Source: Thauera sp. UBA6194
GTDB taxonomy: Bacteria > Pseudomonadota > Gammaproteobacteria > Burkholderiales > Rhodocyclaceae
NCBI GenBank assembly: GCA_002422685.1
Contig: DITC01000002.1
Span: forward strand, 1-47,562
DNA: 47,562 nucleotides
Reading direction: 5' to 3'
Within the stretch, counting starts at the first letter, position 1; every line of letters begins with the position of its first letter. Shown here in pieces: positions 21,059-30,353 of this stretch. The notes beneath the pieces are model-generated. The model was not told the DNA's origin. It saw only the letters and a list, made by a program, of their open reading frames with translations, and ran no database searches. Position numbers and translations under genes: made by a program.

Positions 21059-21460
21059 TCAGCTGCGGCCGCGATCCCCCGCGCCGGGGACGTCCTCGTC
21101 CTTCACCTCGCGCACGACCTCGCCCTCGATGATCAGGCCGCGCGTCTCTGTGCGCGCGCCGGGGGCTTCTGCGCGCGTGCTGGAATACGCCTCTGCGGCC
21201 GCGCGACGCGGGTCCATGCCGGCCGCCATGTGTTCGCGCATGGCCTTGCGCACCGCGCGCGTCTTCCACCAGAAATAGCCCCAGACGACGAGGCCGACGG
21301 TGATCACGACCGCGAACAGCGCCACCGAAAAGGTCAGGGCGAGTGCGAAGACACCCACCATCACCACCCCGCCGACGATCTTCTGCCACAGCGAGGGGGG
21401 CGTGGCGCTGCCACGGTCGAGATTGAGATAGAGCCCGGAAAAACGGGGATCCTTTTGCAT
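21059..21460 (-). CDS. Small membrane protein, unknown function
   Basis: A 133-residue protein with a hydrophobic stretch from about residue 26 to 64 (KIVGGVVMVGVFALALTF through LVVWGYFWW) that can form two close membrane helices. It has a basic then acidic cytoplasmic tail ending RGLIIEGEVVREVKDED. I do not recognise a family. The ATG at 21460 has AGGA 8 nt upstream; an upstream ATG at 21502 would add 14 residues. It converges with mscK across only 19 nt. Confidence 0.75.
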   Translation of the reverse strand: MQKDPRFSGLYLNLDRGSATPPSLWQKIVGGVVMVGVFALALTFSVALFAVVITVGLVVWGYFWWKTRAVRKAMREHMAAGMDPRRAAAEAYSSTRAEAPGARTETRGLIIEGEVVREVKDEDVPGAGDRGRS

Positions 21461-21629
21461 GAGCGTGTCCTGAGTGAGGCGCGCAGACCATCTGCGCTGC
21501 ATCGCCAGAGTCTGAACCCCGGCCGATGTAAAGATTCCGCGTCAAAGCGTAACCGGCATTTTCACTCGAATGCACCCTCGTCGCGACCGCCGATTGCAAA
21601 CACCGCGCGCAAACCGGAAGATGCCGGCC

Positions 21630-22319
21630 ATGTCCGCCCTCGTCCTGCACCAACTGCGCACCCGCCACGTCGGCCCGATCGAGCTGACCGTCGCCGCCGG
21701 CGAATGCGTGTGCCTGCGCGGCGCCTCGGGGAGCGGCAAATCCCTGCTGCTGCGCGCCATCGCCGACCTCGACCCGCATGCGGGCGAGGCCTTGCTCGAC
21801 GAGCGCCCCTGCGCCTCGATGCCTGCGCCTGCCTGGCGCCGGCAGGTGGCGCTGGTGATGGCAGAAGGCCAGTGGTGGGCGGAGACGGTCGGCGCCCACT
21901 TCGCCGACGGCTGCGCGCCCGACTGGCTGGAGCGACTCGGCCTGCCGGCGGCTGCGCTCGATTGGGAGGTCGCGCGCTGCTCTACCGGCGAGCGCCAGCG
22001 CCTCGCCCTGCTGCGCACGCTGATGCGCCAGCCGGCGGTACTGCTGCTCGACGAGCCCACCGGCAACCTGGACACAGAGAGCACCGCCCGCGTCGAGGCG
22101 CTCCTCGACGACTATCGCCGCGAACACGACGCCGCGCTGCTGTGGGTCAGCCACGACCCACGCCAGGCCGCACGCGTGGCACAACGCCGCTTCGTGCTCG
22201 AGGACGGGCAGCTGGTCGCGGAAGGCGAGGGCGAGAGTGAGCGCGCGGGTGAGCGCGACAAGCTGGCCGCAGACGAGAGCAGGGACAAGGCCCCCGGCGT
22301 GGAGGGCTGCGCATGGTGA
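21630..22319 (+). CDS. fetA: FetA-like ABC transporter ATP-binding protein
   Basis: A 229-residue ABC ATPase. Walker A is GASGSGKS at residues 31-38, the signature is CSTGERQRL from residue 117 (STGE replaces SGGQ, as in FetA/YbbL-type ATPases), and Walker B is AVLLLDEPTGNLD. The H-loop is WVSHDP. The last 30 residues are unusually charged and repetitive (EGEGESERAGERDK). With the following permease it forms a two-gene system like E. coli FetAB, which exports iron and raises peroxide resistance; this is notable with katG in the same window. The ATG at 21630 has GGAAG 9 nt upstream. The stop overlaps the next start by 7 nt. Confidence 0.9.
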   Translation: MSALVLHQLRTRHVGPIELTVAAGECVCLRGASGSGKSLLLRAIADLDPHAGEALLDERPCASMPAPAWRRQVALVMAEGQWWAETVGAHFADGCAPDWLERLGLPAAALDWEVARCSTGERQRLALLRTLMRQPAVLLLDEPTGNLDTESTARVEALLDDYRREHDAALLWVSHDPRQAARVAQRRFVLEDGQLVAEGEGESERAGERDKLAADESRDKAPGVEGCAW

Positions 22320-23113
22320 TCGAACTCTCGGTGCTCGACCTGTCGCTCGCCGCGCTGCTGATCCTCGCGCTGGCCGGGCTGTCGCTGCGCCTCGGTCTGG
22401 GCATCGAGCAGCGTCTGGTGCTATCGGCCGCACGCACCACCATCCAGCTGCTACTCATCGGCCTGGTGCTCAAGCTGCTGTTCGACAACGTGCATTTCCT
22501 GTGGGTGGCGGCGATGGCGGCGATCATGATCAGCGCCGCCGGGCGCGAGGTCATGGCGCGCCAGAAGCGCCGCTTCGCCGGCTGGTGGGGCTTCGGCCTG
22601 GGTACGCTGTCGATGTTCGTGTCCTCCTTCACCGTCACCGTGCTGGCGCTGGTGGCGGTGATCGGCACCACGCCCTGGTACGCGCCGCAGTACGCGATCC
22701 CGCTCCTCGGCATGGTGCTGGGCAACACCATGAACGGCATCGCGCTCGGCCTCGACCGCCTCACCCAGGACGCCGCCGCGCGACGCAGCATGCTCGAGGC
22801 CCGGCTCGCGCTCGGCCAGGACTGGAACGAGACCATCGCCGACACGCGGCGCGAGGCGATCCGCGTCGGCATGATCCCGATCATCAACGCCATGGCCGCC
22901 GCCGGCATCGTCAGCCTGCCCGGCATGATGACCGGTCAGATCCTCGCCGGCACACCACCGGTCGAGGCGGTGAAATACCAGATCCTGGTGATGTTCCTGA
23001 TCGCCGGCGGCACCGGCTTCGGCACCGTGGTGGCGGTGAGCTTGGGCGCGCGCCGGCTGTTCGACAAGCGCCAGCGCCTGCGCCTGGACCGCTTGCGAGC
23101 CAGCGCCGGCTGA
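22313..23113 (+). CDS. fetB: FetB-like (UPF0014) ABC permease, putative iron exporter
   Basis: A 266-residue integral membrane protein of the UPF0014/FetB family, with about six or seven helices. Family blocks visible are ARTTIQLLLIGLVLKLLF near the start, YAIPLLGMVLGNTMNGIALGLDR in the middle, and MIPIINAMAAAGIVSLPGMMTGQILAG, the coupling region, later. It would be the membrane partner of the ATPase encoded just upstream; the two reading frames overlap by 7 nt and are surely one operon. In E. coli the pair reduces iron overload under oxidative stress. The substrate here is inferred from family likeness. Confidence 0.92.
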   Translation: MVIELSVLDLSLAALLILALAGLSLRLGLGIEQRLVLSAARTTIQLLLIGLVLKLLFDNVHFLWVAAMAAIMISAAGREVMARQKRRFAGWWGFGLGTLSMFVSSFTVTVLALVAVIGTTPWYAPQYAIPLLGMVLGNTMNGIALGLDRLTQDAAARRSMLEARLALGQDWNETIADTRREAIRVGMIPIINAMAAAGIVSLPGMMTGQILAGTPPVEAVKYQILVMFLIAGGTGFGTVVAVSLGARRLFDKRQRLRLDRLRASAG

Positions 23114-23256
23114 AGGCGGAGCGTAGAACCGGGTCACACCGCCCGCCAGGCACCATCCGGGTTTGCCGGGTATTGGATCGGGTCCAGAGAATCTATGACC
23201 TTCGGCTGATTTACAGCACGCAGCGATGTGACGATACTGCGGCGTCTGGAGCCGCC

Positions 23257-24819
23257 ATGCCGCATCGACCCCGTCGCTCGAACCTCGTCCTGTTGTTGCT
23301 TGCGTGGCTGACCCTGCTGGCGGTCGCCGGCGCGCTGCTGATCACCGCCGAGCTGCGCCGCCTGGAGCAGGCTTTTCAACAGACCACCGACGCCCTCGCC
23401 GCCGGGGTTCGCAACAAGCTCTACGCAAACGAGGCCGTACTGTCCGGACTGTCGGCCTTCCTGCTCGCGGTGGAGCATGACGACCGCGCCGCCACCGAGC
23501 GCTATGCCGCCACCGTGGCCGCCGCGCACCCCCACATCTATCAGATCGAGATCGCGCGCTGGGTGCCCAGCGGCGAGGTCGATGCCCTCGTCGAGAGCCT
23601 GCGCCGCGGCGGGCAGCGGGATTTCACGCTCAAGGACTTCGCCACGCTCACCGGTCGCCAGGCCGTCGTGTCGCCGCCCCGGGCCGACACCTGGCCGATC
23701 CTCTTCGTCTACCCCGATCTGCCCGATACCCGCCCCATCCAGGGCCTTCGGCTCGAGACCGTGGACCACCTCGCGGCCACGCTCGCCCGTGCGCGCGGCA
23801 ACCCGCAACCGTTGGCGGCACCGGTCTTCCGGCTCTACGAGGGCGAGGCCGGCTACCTGCTGCTGCAGCTCGTGGAGCATCCGGCCAACCGCGACACCGC
23901 TGGCGCGCCCAATCTGTTCGGCAACACGATGGCCGCGATGCTGCTCATCAAGAGCGCGGCGCTGCTGCCGCCCGAGGTGGTCACCAGCCTCGCGGGGCCA
24001 ATGGGCATCCAGGCCGTGCTGGTCGGCAGCGATGGCAAGGAAGGCCTGCTGCTCGAGCACGACATGGACCCCGGCCAGGCGCTCGATCGCTGGCTGCTGC
24101 CGGTGTTCGAGCGCAGCGAGCCGGTGCGCAGTGCAGCACAGAAGGTGATCATCCGCTTCTCCCAGCAACAGCGCCTGCAGGACGTGCTGAGCGCCGAGAC
24201 GGTTGCGATCCTCGGCCTGCTGCTGGCGGCCGCGCTGATCGCGCCCTGGCTGCTGCTGCGCCACTACCGCGCGCTCACCCGGGCCGGTCTCGAGCACGAG
24301 CACTCGGCCTACCTCGCCACCCACGATGTGCTCACCGGCCTGCCTAACCGCTACCTGCTCGGCGACCGCTTCAGTCATGCGGTGCATGGCTGGCAGCGCA
24401 ACGGCACCCGCTTCGCCGTACTCCTGATCGATCTCGACCACTTCAAGGACATCAACGACGAGCACGGCCACCAAGCCGGCGACGAGGTCCTGCGCGCCGC
24501 CGCCGAGCGCATGAGGGCGCAGTTGCGTTCCTGCGACACGGTGGCACGTTACGGCGGCGATGAGTTCGTCGTGCTGGTCACCAACGTCCTCGATGCCAGC
24601 GACGCCTATCAGGTCGGCGAAAAGTTGCTCGCGGCCGTGTCCAGACCGGTGACCACGCTGGCCGGCGATCTGCCGCTATCGTGCAGCGTCGGCATCGCGG
24701 TCTGCCCCGAGCACGGCACCGACCTCGACAGCCTGCGCCGGCGCGCCGACCTCGCCATGTACAGTGCCAAGCAGTCCGGACGGCACGCGGTCATGCTGAG
24801 CGGCGCCACCGCAGGCTGA
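23257..24819 (+). CDS. Membrane diguanylate cyclase with CHASE-like sensor
   Basis: A 520-residue protein. A first membrane helix (residues 9-30) and a second near residue 315-335 bracket a periplasmic sensor of about 280 residues that resembles a CHASE domain (ERYAATVAAAHPHIYQIEIARWVP, then FPV-like blocks). The cytoplasmic GGDEF domain is intact: DVLTGLPNR, LLIDLDHFKDINDEHGH and active-site GGDEF at 433-437. The inhibitory I-site RSCD lies exactly five residues upstream, so feedback control by c-di-GMP is expected. GGAG is 5 nt before the ATG at 23257. The ligand is unknown. The frame is open far upstream, but that is antisense or shadow sequence over fetAB. Confidence 0.92.
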   Translation: MPHRPRRSNLVLLLLAWLTLLAVAGALLITAELRRLEQAFQQTTDALAAGVRNKLYANEAVLSGLSAFLLAVEHDDRAATERYAATVAAAHPHIYQIEIARWVPSGEVDALVESLRRGGQRDFTLKDFATLTGRQAVVSPPRADTWPILFVYPDLPDTRPIQGLRLETVDHLAATLARARGNPQPLAAPVFRLYEGEAGYLLLQLVEHPANRDTAGAPNLFGNTMAAMLLIKSAALLPPEVVTSLAGPMGIQAVLVGSDGKEGLLLEHDMDPGQALDRWLLPVFERSEPVRSAAQKVIIRFSQQQRLQDVLSAETVAILGLLLAAALIAPWLLLRHYRALTRAGLEHEHSAYLATHDVLTGLPNRYLLGDRFSHAVHGWQRNGTRFAVLLIDLDHFKDINDEHGHQAGDEVLRAAAERMRAQLRSCDTVARYGGDEFVVLVTNVLDASDAYQVGEKLLAAVSRPVTTLAGDLPLSCSVGIAVCPEHGTDLDSLRRRADLAMYSAKQSGRHAVMLSGATAG

Positions 24820-24950
24820 ACGCCGCACCCGCGAACCGATCGCGCACGCGTCCGGTCAGACCCGCACGCTGCAGCCACAGGCGCTGTACGGCAGCGGGCG
24901 CGCCCGCCGCATCCATCCCATCCACCTCTACAGTCGAGGACCGCTCTTCC

Positions 24951-26027
24951 ATGACCGATCTGTTCACCCCGCTGCAAGCCGGCGACCTCGCCCTGCCCAA
25001 CCGCATCCTGATGGCCCCGCTCACGCGCTGCCGCGCCGAGGACGGCCACGTGCCCGGCGAGCTGATGGCCACCCACTACGCCCAGCGCGCCAGCGCCGGC
25101 CTGCTGATCGCCGAGGCGACGATGGCGATGGCGGGCAACTCCGCCTTCTGGCACGAGCCCGGTATCCACTCCGACGCCCAGGTCGCCGGCTGGAAGAAGG
25201 TCACCGATGCGGTGCACGCCGCCGGCGGGCGCATCGTGCTGCAGATCTGGCACGGCGGCCGCGCCTGCCACCCGCTGCTCAACGACGGCCGCCAGCCGGT
25301 GGCGCCGAGCGCGCTCGCGATCACCGGTGACGAGGTGCATACGCCCGAGGGCAAGCAGCCCTACGTGCTGCCGCGCGAACTGCGCGACGACGAACTGCCG
25401 GCCATCGTCGCCGGCTTCGCGCATGCGGCCGAAAACGCGCGCGCCGCCGGCTTCGACGGCGTGGAAGTGCATGGCGCCAACGGCTACCTGCTCGACGAAT
25501 TCCTGCGCGACGGCAGCAACACGCGCAGCGGCCCCTACGGCGGCCCGCGCGAGCACCGCGCGCGCCTGCTGTTCGAGGTGCTCGATGCGGTGTGCAAGGT
25601 GTGGGGCAGCGGCCGCGTCGGCGTGCGCCTGTCGCCGCTCAACAGCTACAACGACATGATCGACAGCGACCCGCTCGGCCTCATCGAATGGCTGTCGGGG
25701 CGCCTCAACGACTATCAACTCGCCTACCTGCACCTGATGCGCGGCGACTTCTTCGCCAAGCAGCACGGCGACGTGATGACGCCGGCGCGCGCGGCATATC
25801 GCGGCGTGCTGATCGGCAACATGGGCTACACACCCGACGAGGCCAACGCAGCGATCGCCGCCGGCAAGCTCGACGCGGTCGCCTTCGGCACCGCCTTCCT
25901 CGCCAACCCCGACCTGCCCGAGCGCATCCGCCGCAAGGCCGCGCTCAACGCGCCCGATCCGGCGACCTTCTACACGCCGGGGCCGCAGGGTTACACCGAC
26001 TATCCGACGCTGGCCGAAGGCGCGTAA
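24951..26027 (+). CDS. Classical old-yellow-enzyme ene-reductase (NemA-like)
   Basis: A 358-residue FMN-dependent alkene reductase of the classical OYE branch. Visible marks are the flavin-tuning threonine in APLTRCRAEDG, QIWHGGRACHP, and the substrate-binding His/Asn pair in EVHGANGYLLDEFLRDGSN followed by TRSGPYGG. The C-terminal phosphate site is GNMGYTPDEANAAI. Members reduce N-ethylmaleimide, nitro esters and unsaturated carbonyls with NADPH. GAGGA is 11 nt before the ATG at 24951. Its 3' end overlaps the end of the convergent cyclase gene by 28 nt. It belongs to a different branch from the ene-reductase at 15 kb. Confidence 0.94.
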   Translation: MTDLFTPLQAGDLALPNRILMAPLTRCRAEDGHVPGELMATHYAQRASAGLLIAEATMAMAGNSAFWHEPGIHSDAQVAGWKKVTDAVHAAGGRIVLQIWHGGRACHPLLNDGRQPVAPSALAITGDEVHTPEGKQPYVLPRELRDDELPAIVAGFAHAAENARAAGFDGVEVHGANGYLLDEFLRDGSNTRSGPYGGPREHRARLLFEVLDAVCKVWGSGRVGVRLSPLNSYNDMIDSDPLGLIEWLSGRLNDYQLAYLHLMRGDFFAKQHGDVMTPARAAYRGVLIGNMGYTPDEANAAIAAGKLDAVAFGTAFLANPDLPERIRRKAALNAPDPATFYTPGPQGYTDYPTLAEGA

Positions 26028-28429
26028 ACCCGCGCCGGCGGCTCCGGTATGTCCATGCGGGCGGGGTCGTCCCCTGAAAAGTGCTTCACGACGAGCCGCG
26101 CCTTGCCCGCCCGCTTGGCCTCGTACATGAGCGCGTCCGCCTGATCCAGGACACTATCCGGTGTCACGCGCTGCGTGGAGGCGCTCGACGGACAAACGAT
26201 CACACCGATGCTCGCCGACACGCGAACGGTGGTGCTCACGGTTTCCAGCGCCACCGGCTCACTGATCGCCGCCAGCACACGCTCCGCACAGGACGTGGCC
26301 TCCATGTCGTCGAGCACCGAATTGGTGACGACCACGAACTCGTCGCCGCCGAGACGCGCCACCGTGTCGCCCTGGCGAACCACGCGCAGCATGCGCTGGG
26401 CGAGCGCCTTGAGCAGCTCGTCACCGGCGAGGTGGCCATGGGTGTCGTTGATGGGCTTGAAGCCGTCGAGATCGAGGAAGATCACCGCAGTCCCGGTCCG
26501 CGAGCGACCACTCTGCGCGAGCGCGAGGCTCAATCGGTCGTGGAGCAGGGCCCGGTTCGGCAGGCCGGTCAGCTTGTCGTGATGCGCGGAGTGCTGCAGT
26601 TCGCCGATGAGCTGCTTCTGCAGGCTGATGTCGGTAAAAACGGCGATGTGGTGCGAGATCGCACCGTCCTGGTCATGCACGAGCGAGATCGACATTCTCT
26701 CCGGGAAGCTGTGGCCGTCCTTGTGCCGGCTGACGATCTCCCCTTCCCACACGCCCTTTGTCACCAGCTCGGCCCAAACCGCGCTGAAGAAGGCTTCGTC
26801 GTGCGCTCCCGAGGCCATGATCGACGGATTCTTTCCGATCACCTCTTGCGGCGCGTAGCCGGTGATTTCGGTGAAGGCCGGATTGACCTGCACGATCCGG
26901 TTGAGCTCGTCGGTCACCATCACCCCGGTGTGCGTGCGCAGGAAGACCGAATGGCTCAGCACGCGCTCTTCCTCGCTGCGCTTGCGCTCCGATGCGTCGA
27001 GGTGGATGCCGGTCAGCAGCAGCGGGCTGCCGTCCTGCGCGCGGCGGACGATCCGGCTCACGTTGTGGATCCACACCCAGTGGCCGTCCTTGTGGCGCAT
27101 CCGGAACTCGCACTCGAAGCGGTCTGCGCCCGTCGCGAGCAGGTGGTCGAGTTCGGCCATCACCCTGTGGTGGTCGCCAGGGTGGGTCAGCGCCTTCCAG
27201 GTATCGAGCGACACCGGTGCGAGCTCTTCCAGGGTGTAGCCGAGCATCGAAGCCCAGCGCCCGCCGTACACGAGCCGGTCGTCGGCGAGATGCCACTCCC
27301 AGGTACCGGCGTTGGTGCCCTCGATGATGGATTCGAGGCGTTCATGCTCGCGCGCCAGGCGCGCCTGCGCGACGCTCAGGCGTCGGTTTGTCCGCAACAC
27401 CCAGGCGGTCGCGCCGGCCAGGATCAGCAGGGCGATGCAACCCGCGATCGTGGCGCCCAGATGCTGGCCGATGAACTCGCGCAGGCTGACTTCAGGCGCC
27501 CGATCATAGGGCGGCACCCGCGCCGCGATCATGGCCTCCTGCACCGACTGGTAGTCGTTCGGGATCGTGAAGCCGTGGATGCCGGCGAGCTGGCTCGGCA
27601 CGTCCCCGGGCTCCAGCGCCAGCAGTGCCGCACTGACGCGTCGGCTGAGCTCGCGGTCGAGATGAGGCAGGGCGACCATGGCCCATTCGGGGTACAAGGC
27701 GGTGCTGAGCTTGAACGGAAAGCCTGGGTATGACACCGGCTCAACCACCTCGAGCGCAGCCACGCCCGGATCACCCGCGCGCTGCAGGCTCTCGAGGACT
27801 CCGCTGCGGATGAAGCCCGCGTCCGCCTCGCCCGCGAGCACCGCGGCGATCACCTTGTCATGCGGGTTGCCGAGGCGCTTGAACTTCAGCGCATCGAGCG
27901 CGATGCCGCGCTTCGCGAGCTCATGGGCCTGCGTGGCATAGCCGCCGAGATACTGGGTGCCTGTAATGGCCACCACCTTGCCCGGAAGATCCTGCCAGGC
28001 CTGGATGTCCGTGCGCTCCTTGCGCCGGATGACGACGCCGCCCAGCTCGGAGACGGGCGCGCCGTCTTCGAGCGCGACCAGCGTGGCGATCGCGCCCGAA
28101 AGCCGATTCTGGGTGCGCAGCGTGATGTAGTGCGCCGGGTTGGTGAACACCAGATCGAGTTCGTCGCGCTGCAGCGCCTGCGCCATCTCGTCCTGGTCGA
28201 GGAAGCGGATGTTCACATAAGTGCCCGGCACCCGTTCCTGCAGGTACCACGCCAATGGGCGCCAGGCCGGCTCCAGAACCGACACCGGGCGGTAGGCGAA
28301 CATGCCGATCGTCAGCGTGTCGGGTTCTCGCGCCTGTGCGTCCGCAAAAGCGATGAGACTCGCGAAGACCACGATGAACAAAGAACCCAGCCGCTTCACG
28401 AGCCACGTTCGCGTCAGTTTGAATGACAT
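26000..28429 (-). CDS. PhnD-like sensor / PAS-PAS / GGDEF diguanylate cyclase
   Basis: An 809-residue membrane signalling protein. A signal sequence ending FADAQA leads to a periplasmic domain (about 30-295) that resembles PhnD/phosphonate-type binding proteins (TIGMFAYRPVSVLEPAWRPLAWYL, DLVFTNPAHYITL, GTQYLGGYATQA). A membrane helix lies around residue 325-345. Two PAS/PAC units follow (WEWHLADDRLVYGGRWASMLGYT and IVQVNPAFTEITGYAPQEVIGKNPSIM). The GGDEF domain has GGDEF at 694-698 and I-site RQGD five residues ahead, so it should be an active, feedback-inhibited cyclase. The ATG at 28429 is used because it gives a compact signal peptide; 28468 is an alternative start. The 3' end overlaps the ene-reductase gene by 28 nt. 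Confidence 0.92.
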   Translation of the reverse strand: MSFKLTRTWLVKRLGSLFIVVFASLIAFADAQAREPDTLTIGMFAYRPVSVLEPAWRPLAWYLQERVPGTYVNIRFLDQDEMAQALQRDELDLVFTNPAHYITLRTQNRLSGAIATLVALEDGAPVSELGGVVIRRKERTDIQAWQDLPGKVVAITGTQYLGGYATQAHELAKRGIALDALKFKRLGNPHDKVIAAVLAGEADAGFIRSGVLESLQRAGDPGVAALEVVEPVSYPGFPFKLSTALYPEWAMVALPHLDRELSRRVSAALLALEPGDVPSQLAGIHGFTIPNDYQSVQEAMIAARVPPYDRAPEVSLREFIGQHLGATIAGCIALLILAGATAWVLRTNRRLSVAQARLAREHERLESIIEGTNAGTWEWHLADDRLVYGGRWASMLGYTLEELAPVSLDTWKALTHPGDHHRVMAELDHLLATGADRFECEFRMRHKDGHWVWIHNVSRIVRRAQDGSPLLLTGIHLDASERKRSEEERVLSHSVFLRTHTGVMVTDELNRIVQVNPAFTEITGYAPQEVIGKNPSIMASGAHDEAFFSAVWAELVTKGVWEGEIVSRHKDGHSFPERMSISLVHDQDGAISHHIAVFTDISLQKQLIGELQHSAHHDKLTGLPNRALLHDRLSLALAQSGRSRTGTAVIFLDLDGFKPINDTHGHLAGDELLKALAQRMLRVVRQGDTVARLGGDEFVVVTNSVLDDMEATSCAERVLAAISEPVALETVSTTVRVSASIGVIVCPSSASTQRVTPDSVLDQADALMYEAKRAGKARLVVKHFSGDDPARMDIPEPPARVYAPSASVG

Positions 28430-28611
28430 CCGGGGATTCGCTCTTGCAGGGCGGAGATTGCCGATCATAGTGCGAGACGCGACAGGCTCCGTGCCAGATA
28501 AATCACGGCTTGATGATTGATGCGTAACATGCGCGATGGACGACGAATGCGCTCCAGTCGATGCGCATCGCCCGCCTCGAGCACTTCAAGGGCCGCCGCC
28601 CGACGGTCTGC

Positions 28612-30210
28612 TCATGGATGGTGCCAGAACGCGAAAGCCTGGAAGCGGCTGCCCTGCCACCACGCGCTCGCCGCCGGCGCACGCAGCACGTTGCGCGTAC
28701 CGGCCTGGGATTCGAGCGGGCGCACGACGGCGTCCTGCGCGTTGCGCACCGCTTTCGCGTCGCCGGTCTCGGGCACCACCGCGGTGATGTGGCCGGAGCG
28801 GTTGAGGTCCGCCCGGCGGGCGACGATCACGCACACTTCGCCGACGTTGGCCGCCGCCTGCAGCGCGGTGAGCTCGAGCTCGCGCTTCCAGCCGAAGGCC
28901 GGGCCGAAGTCCTCGAGCCAGTCGTAGAGCGCGTTGGCGTTGAGCTCGCGCACCGTGCGCCCGTACTCCGGCGCGAGCTTCTCGCCTTCGCGCAGGCGCA
29001 GCAGCGCGCGGTCGGTCCACCACACCCGGGGCAGATACACCCCGCACAGGTAAGCAAAATCGGCCGCGTAGATGTTGCAGTAGGTGGCGCCGCCGCGCGG
29101 CTGGTAGCGCAGGTGGGCGGACTTGGCCACATCCAGATAGTCGACGATCGCCGACACCGACTGCGCCAGGCGCTCGGCGCTGCGCCCGCTGCGCGCGGGG
29201 CGGCCGGGCTCGCCGAGCGGAAAGGCGCGACCGCCGTCGTGGCTGCGGCTGAACTCGGCGCGGTCCTGCTGCATGTGCGCCGCAGGCAGCGTGGGTCGCA
29301 CCACGGCGGCCACGGTAGCCGCCAGGCCGCCACTGCGGGTGCGGGGCAGCGGATCGAGGTAACGCTCGGCCACCACGCCCTCGCGCAACAGGCCGCTCAG
29401 CGACACGCGCACGCGCACCCAGCCCGGCTCGGACGCCGCCCCCAACACCTGCACCGCCTTGCCCTGGTTGAGCAGCGCGAGCCGGGTGCGCTCGGCCACC
29501 AGCGGCGCGCTGCGCAGCGTGAGCTGGGTGGCCTTGACCCGATGGCTGGGCTGCAGCGCGGCCGGCGCCGGCACGGTATCCACGCTGCCCGCCGCGGCCA
29601 GCTCGGCCAGCGTGCGCCTGGCCTTGTGCAGCAGCGCGAGCCGATCCTCATAGCCGTTGAGGCCGCCGTTGATGCGACGCGTGATCGTGCTCAGGTCATC
29701 GATGTCGGCGAGCGCGTTGAGTGTATTGCGCTCCCAGAAATAGACCGCCGACTCCACCGCGTAGCGTTCGGCCACCCAGTCCGGGTGCGCCACGACGTCG
29801 GCCCCCAACCATTGCGCGAAGCTGCGGTAGTTGTCTTTGCCGGTGAGCTGGATCAGACCGCGGCCGCGATAGCGGAAGCCGTCGCCGGTGGACTCGGGGC
29901 CGTTGCCCATGCGCCCGCCGTACACCCGACTTGCGATGCGCTCGGGTTGCCGGGCATAGGCGCGCGCCTCGGCATCGGTGCGGAAATACTTGCGAAACAC
30001 CTTGCGCAGGCCTTCGGCGGAGTAGCTCAGGTTCTCCACGGTCAGTCGCAGGCAACCCGATTCGTGCATCACCTGGGCCAGAAAGTGCGCGATGCGCAGT
30101 TCGGAGTCGATGCCATGCACCGCCATCGCCGCGTTGAGGGTGTCGAGATACCTGTCGGCGTTCGCCCCGGAGGCGCCCATCCGGGTGAGCAAGTCGCGCG
30201 TGATCAGCAT
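28612..30210 (-). CDS. GH19 / SH3 / cysteine-hydrolase fusion, putative peptidoglycan hydrolase
   Basis: A 532-residue protein with three parts. Residues 1-205 match GH19 chitinase-like endolysins: AHFLAQVMHESGCLRLTVENLSYSAEGL, with Glu50 as expected general acid and Glu59 as a second candidate, then YRGRGLIQLTGKDNY at 114-128. Residues about 224-287 look like a bacterial SH3 domain (ATQLTLRSAPLVAE, GWVRVRV). Residues about 345-480 resemble an NlpC/CHAP-type papain fold, with Cys378 in ATYCNIYAADFAYLCG and His474 in SGHITAVV. No signal peptide is present, so release needs lysis or a dedicated secretion route. GGAGG lies upstream of the ATG at 30210. No phage genes are nearby. A type VI effector or a domesticated lysin are both possible. 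Confidence 0.85.
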   Translation of the reverse strand: MLITRDLLTRMGASGANADRYLDTLNAAMAVHGIDSELRIAHFLAQVMHESGCLRLTVENLSYSAEGLRKVFRKYFRTDAEARAYARQPERIASRVYGGRMGNGPESTGDGFRYRGRGLIQLTGKDNYRSFAQWLGADVVAHPDWVAERYAVESAVYFWERNTLNALADIDDLSTITRRINGGLNGYEDRLALLHKARRTLAELAAAGSVDTVPAPAALQPSHRVKATQLTLRSAPLVAERTRLALLNQGKAVQVLGAASEPGWVRVRVSLSGLLREGVVAERYLDPLPRTRSGGLAATVAAVVRPTLPAAHMQQDRAEFSRSHDGGRAFPLGEPGRPARSGRSAERLAQSVSAIVDYLDVAKSAHLRYQPRGGATYCNIYAADFAYLCGVYLPRVWWTDRALLRLREGEKLAPEYGRTVRELNANALYDWLEDFGPAFGWKRELELTALQAAANVGEVCVIVARRADLNRSGHITAVVPETGDAKAVRNAQDAVVRPLESQAGTRNVLRAPAASAWWQGSRFQAFAFWHHP

Positions 30211-30353
30211 GGCAGCCTCCGTCTCGGGTGCGCTGGGGTTCGGTGTGCCCTTTCACTAAAGCCCACGCCGTGCGGCTTTTCAAGCCACGGACCCGCAGCG
30301 CAGGCGAAGGGTGTTCGGACATAATGGTCGCATCCCCTGCCCGGACGGACGCG

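Noticed and set aside
28612..30210. Endolysin-like gene as a sign of a prophage
   Set aside because: No holin, spanin, capsid, tail, terminase or integrase gene is present in the flanking 10 kb on either side.
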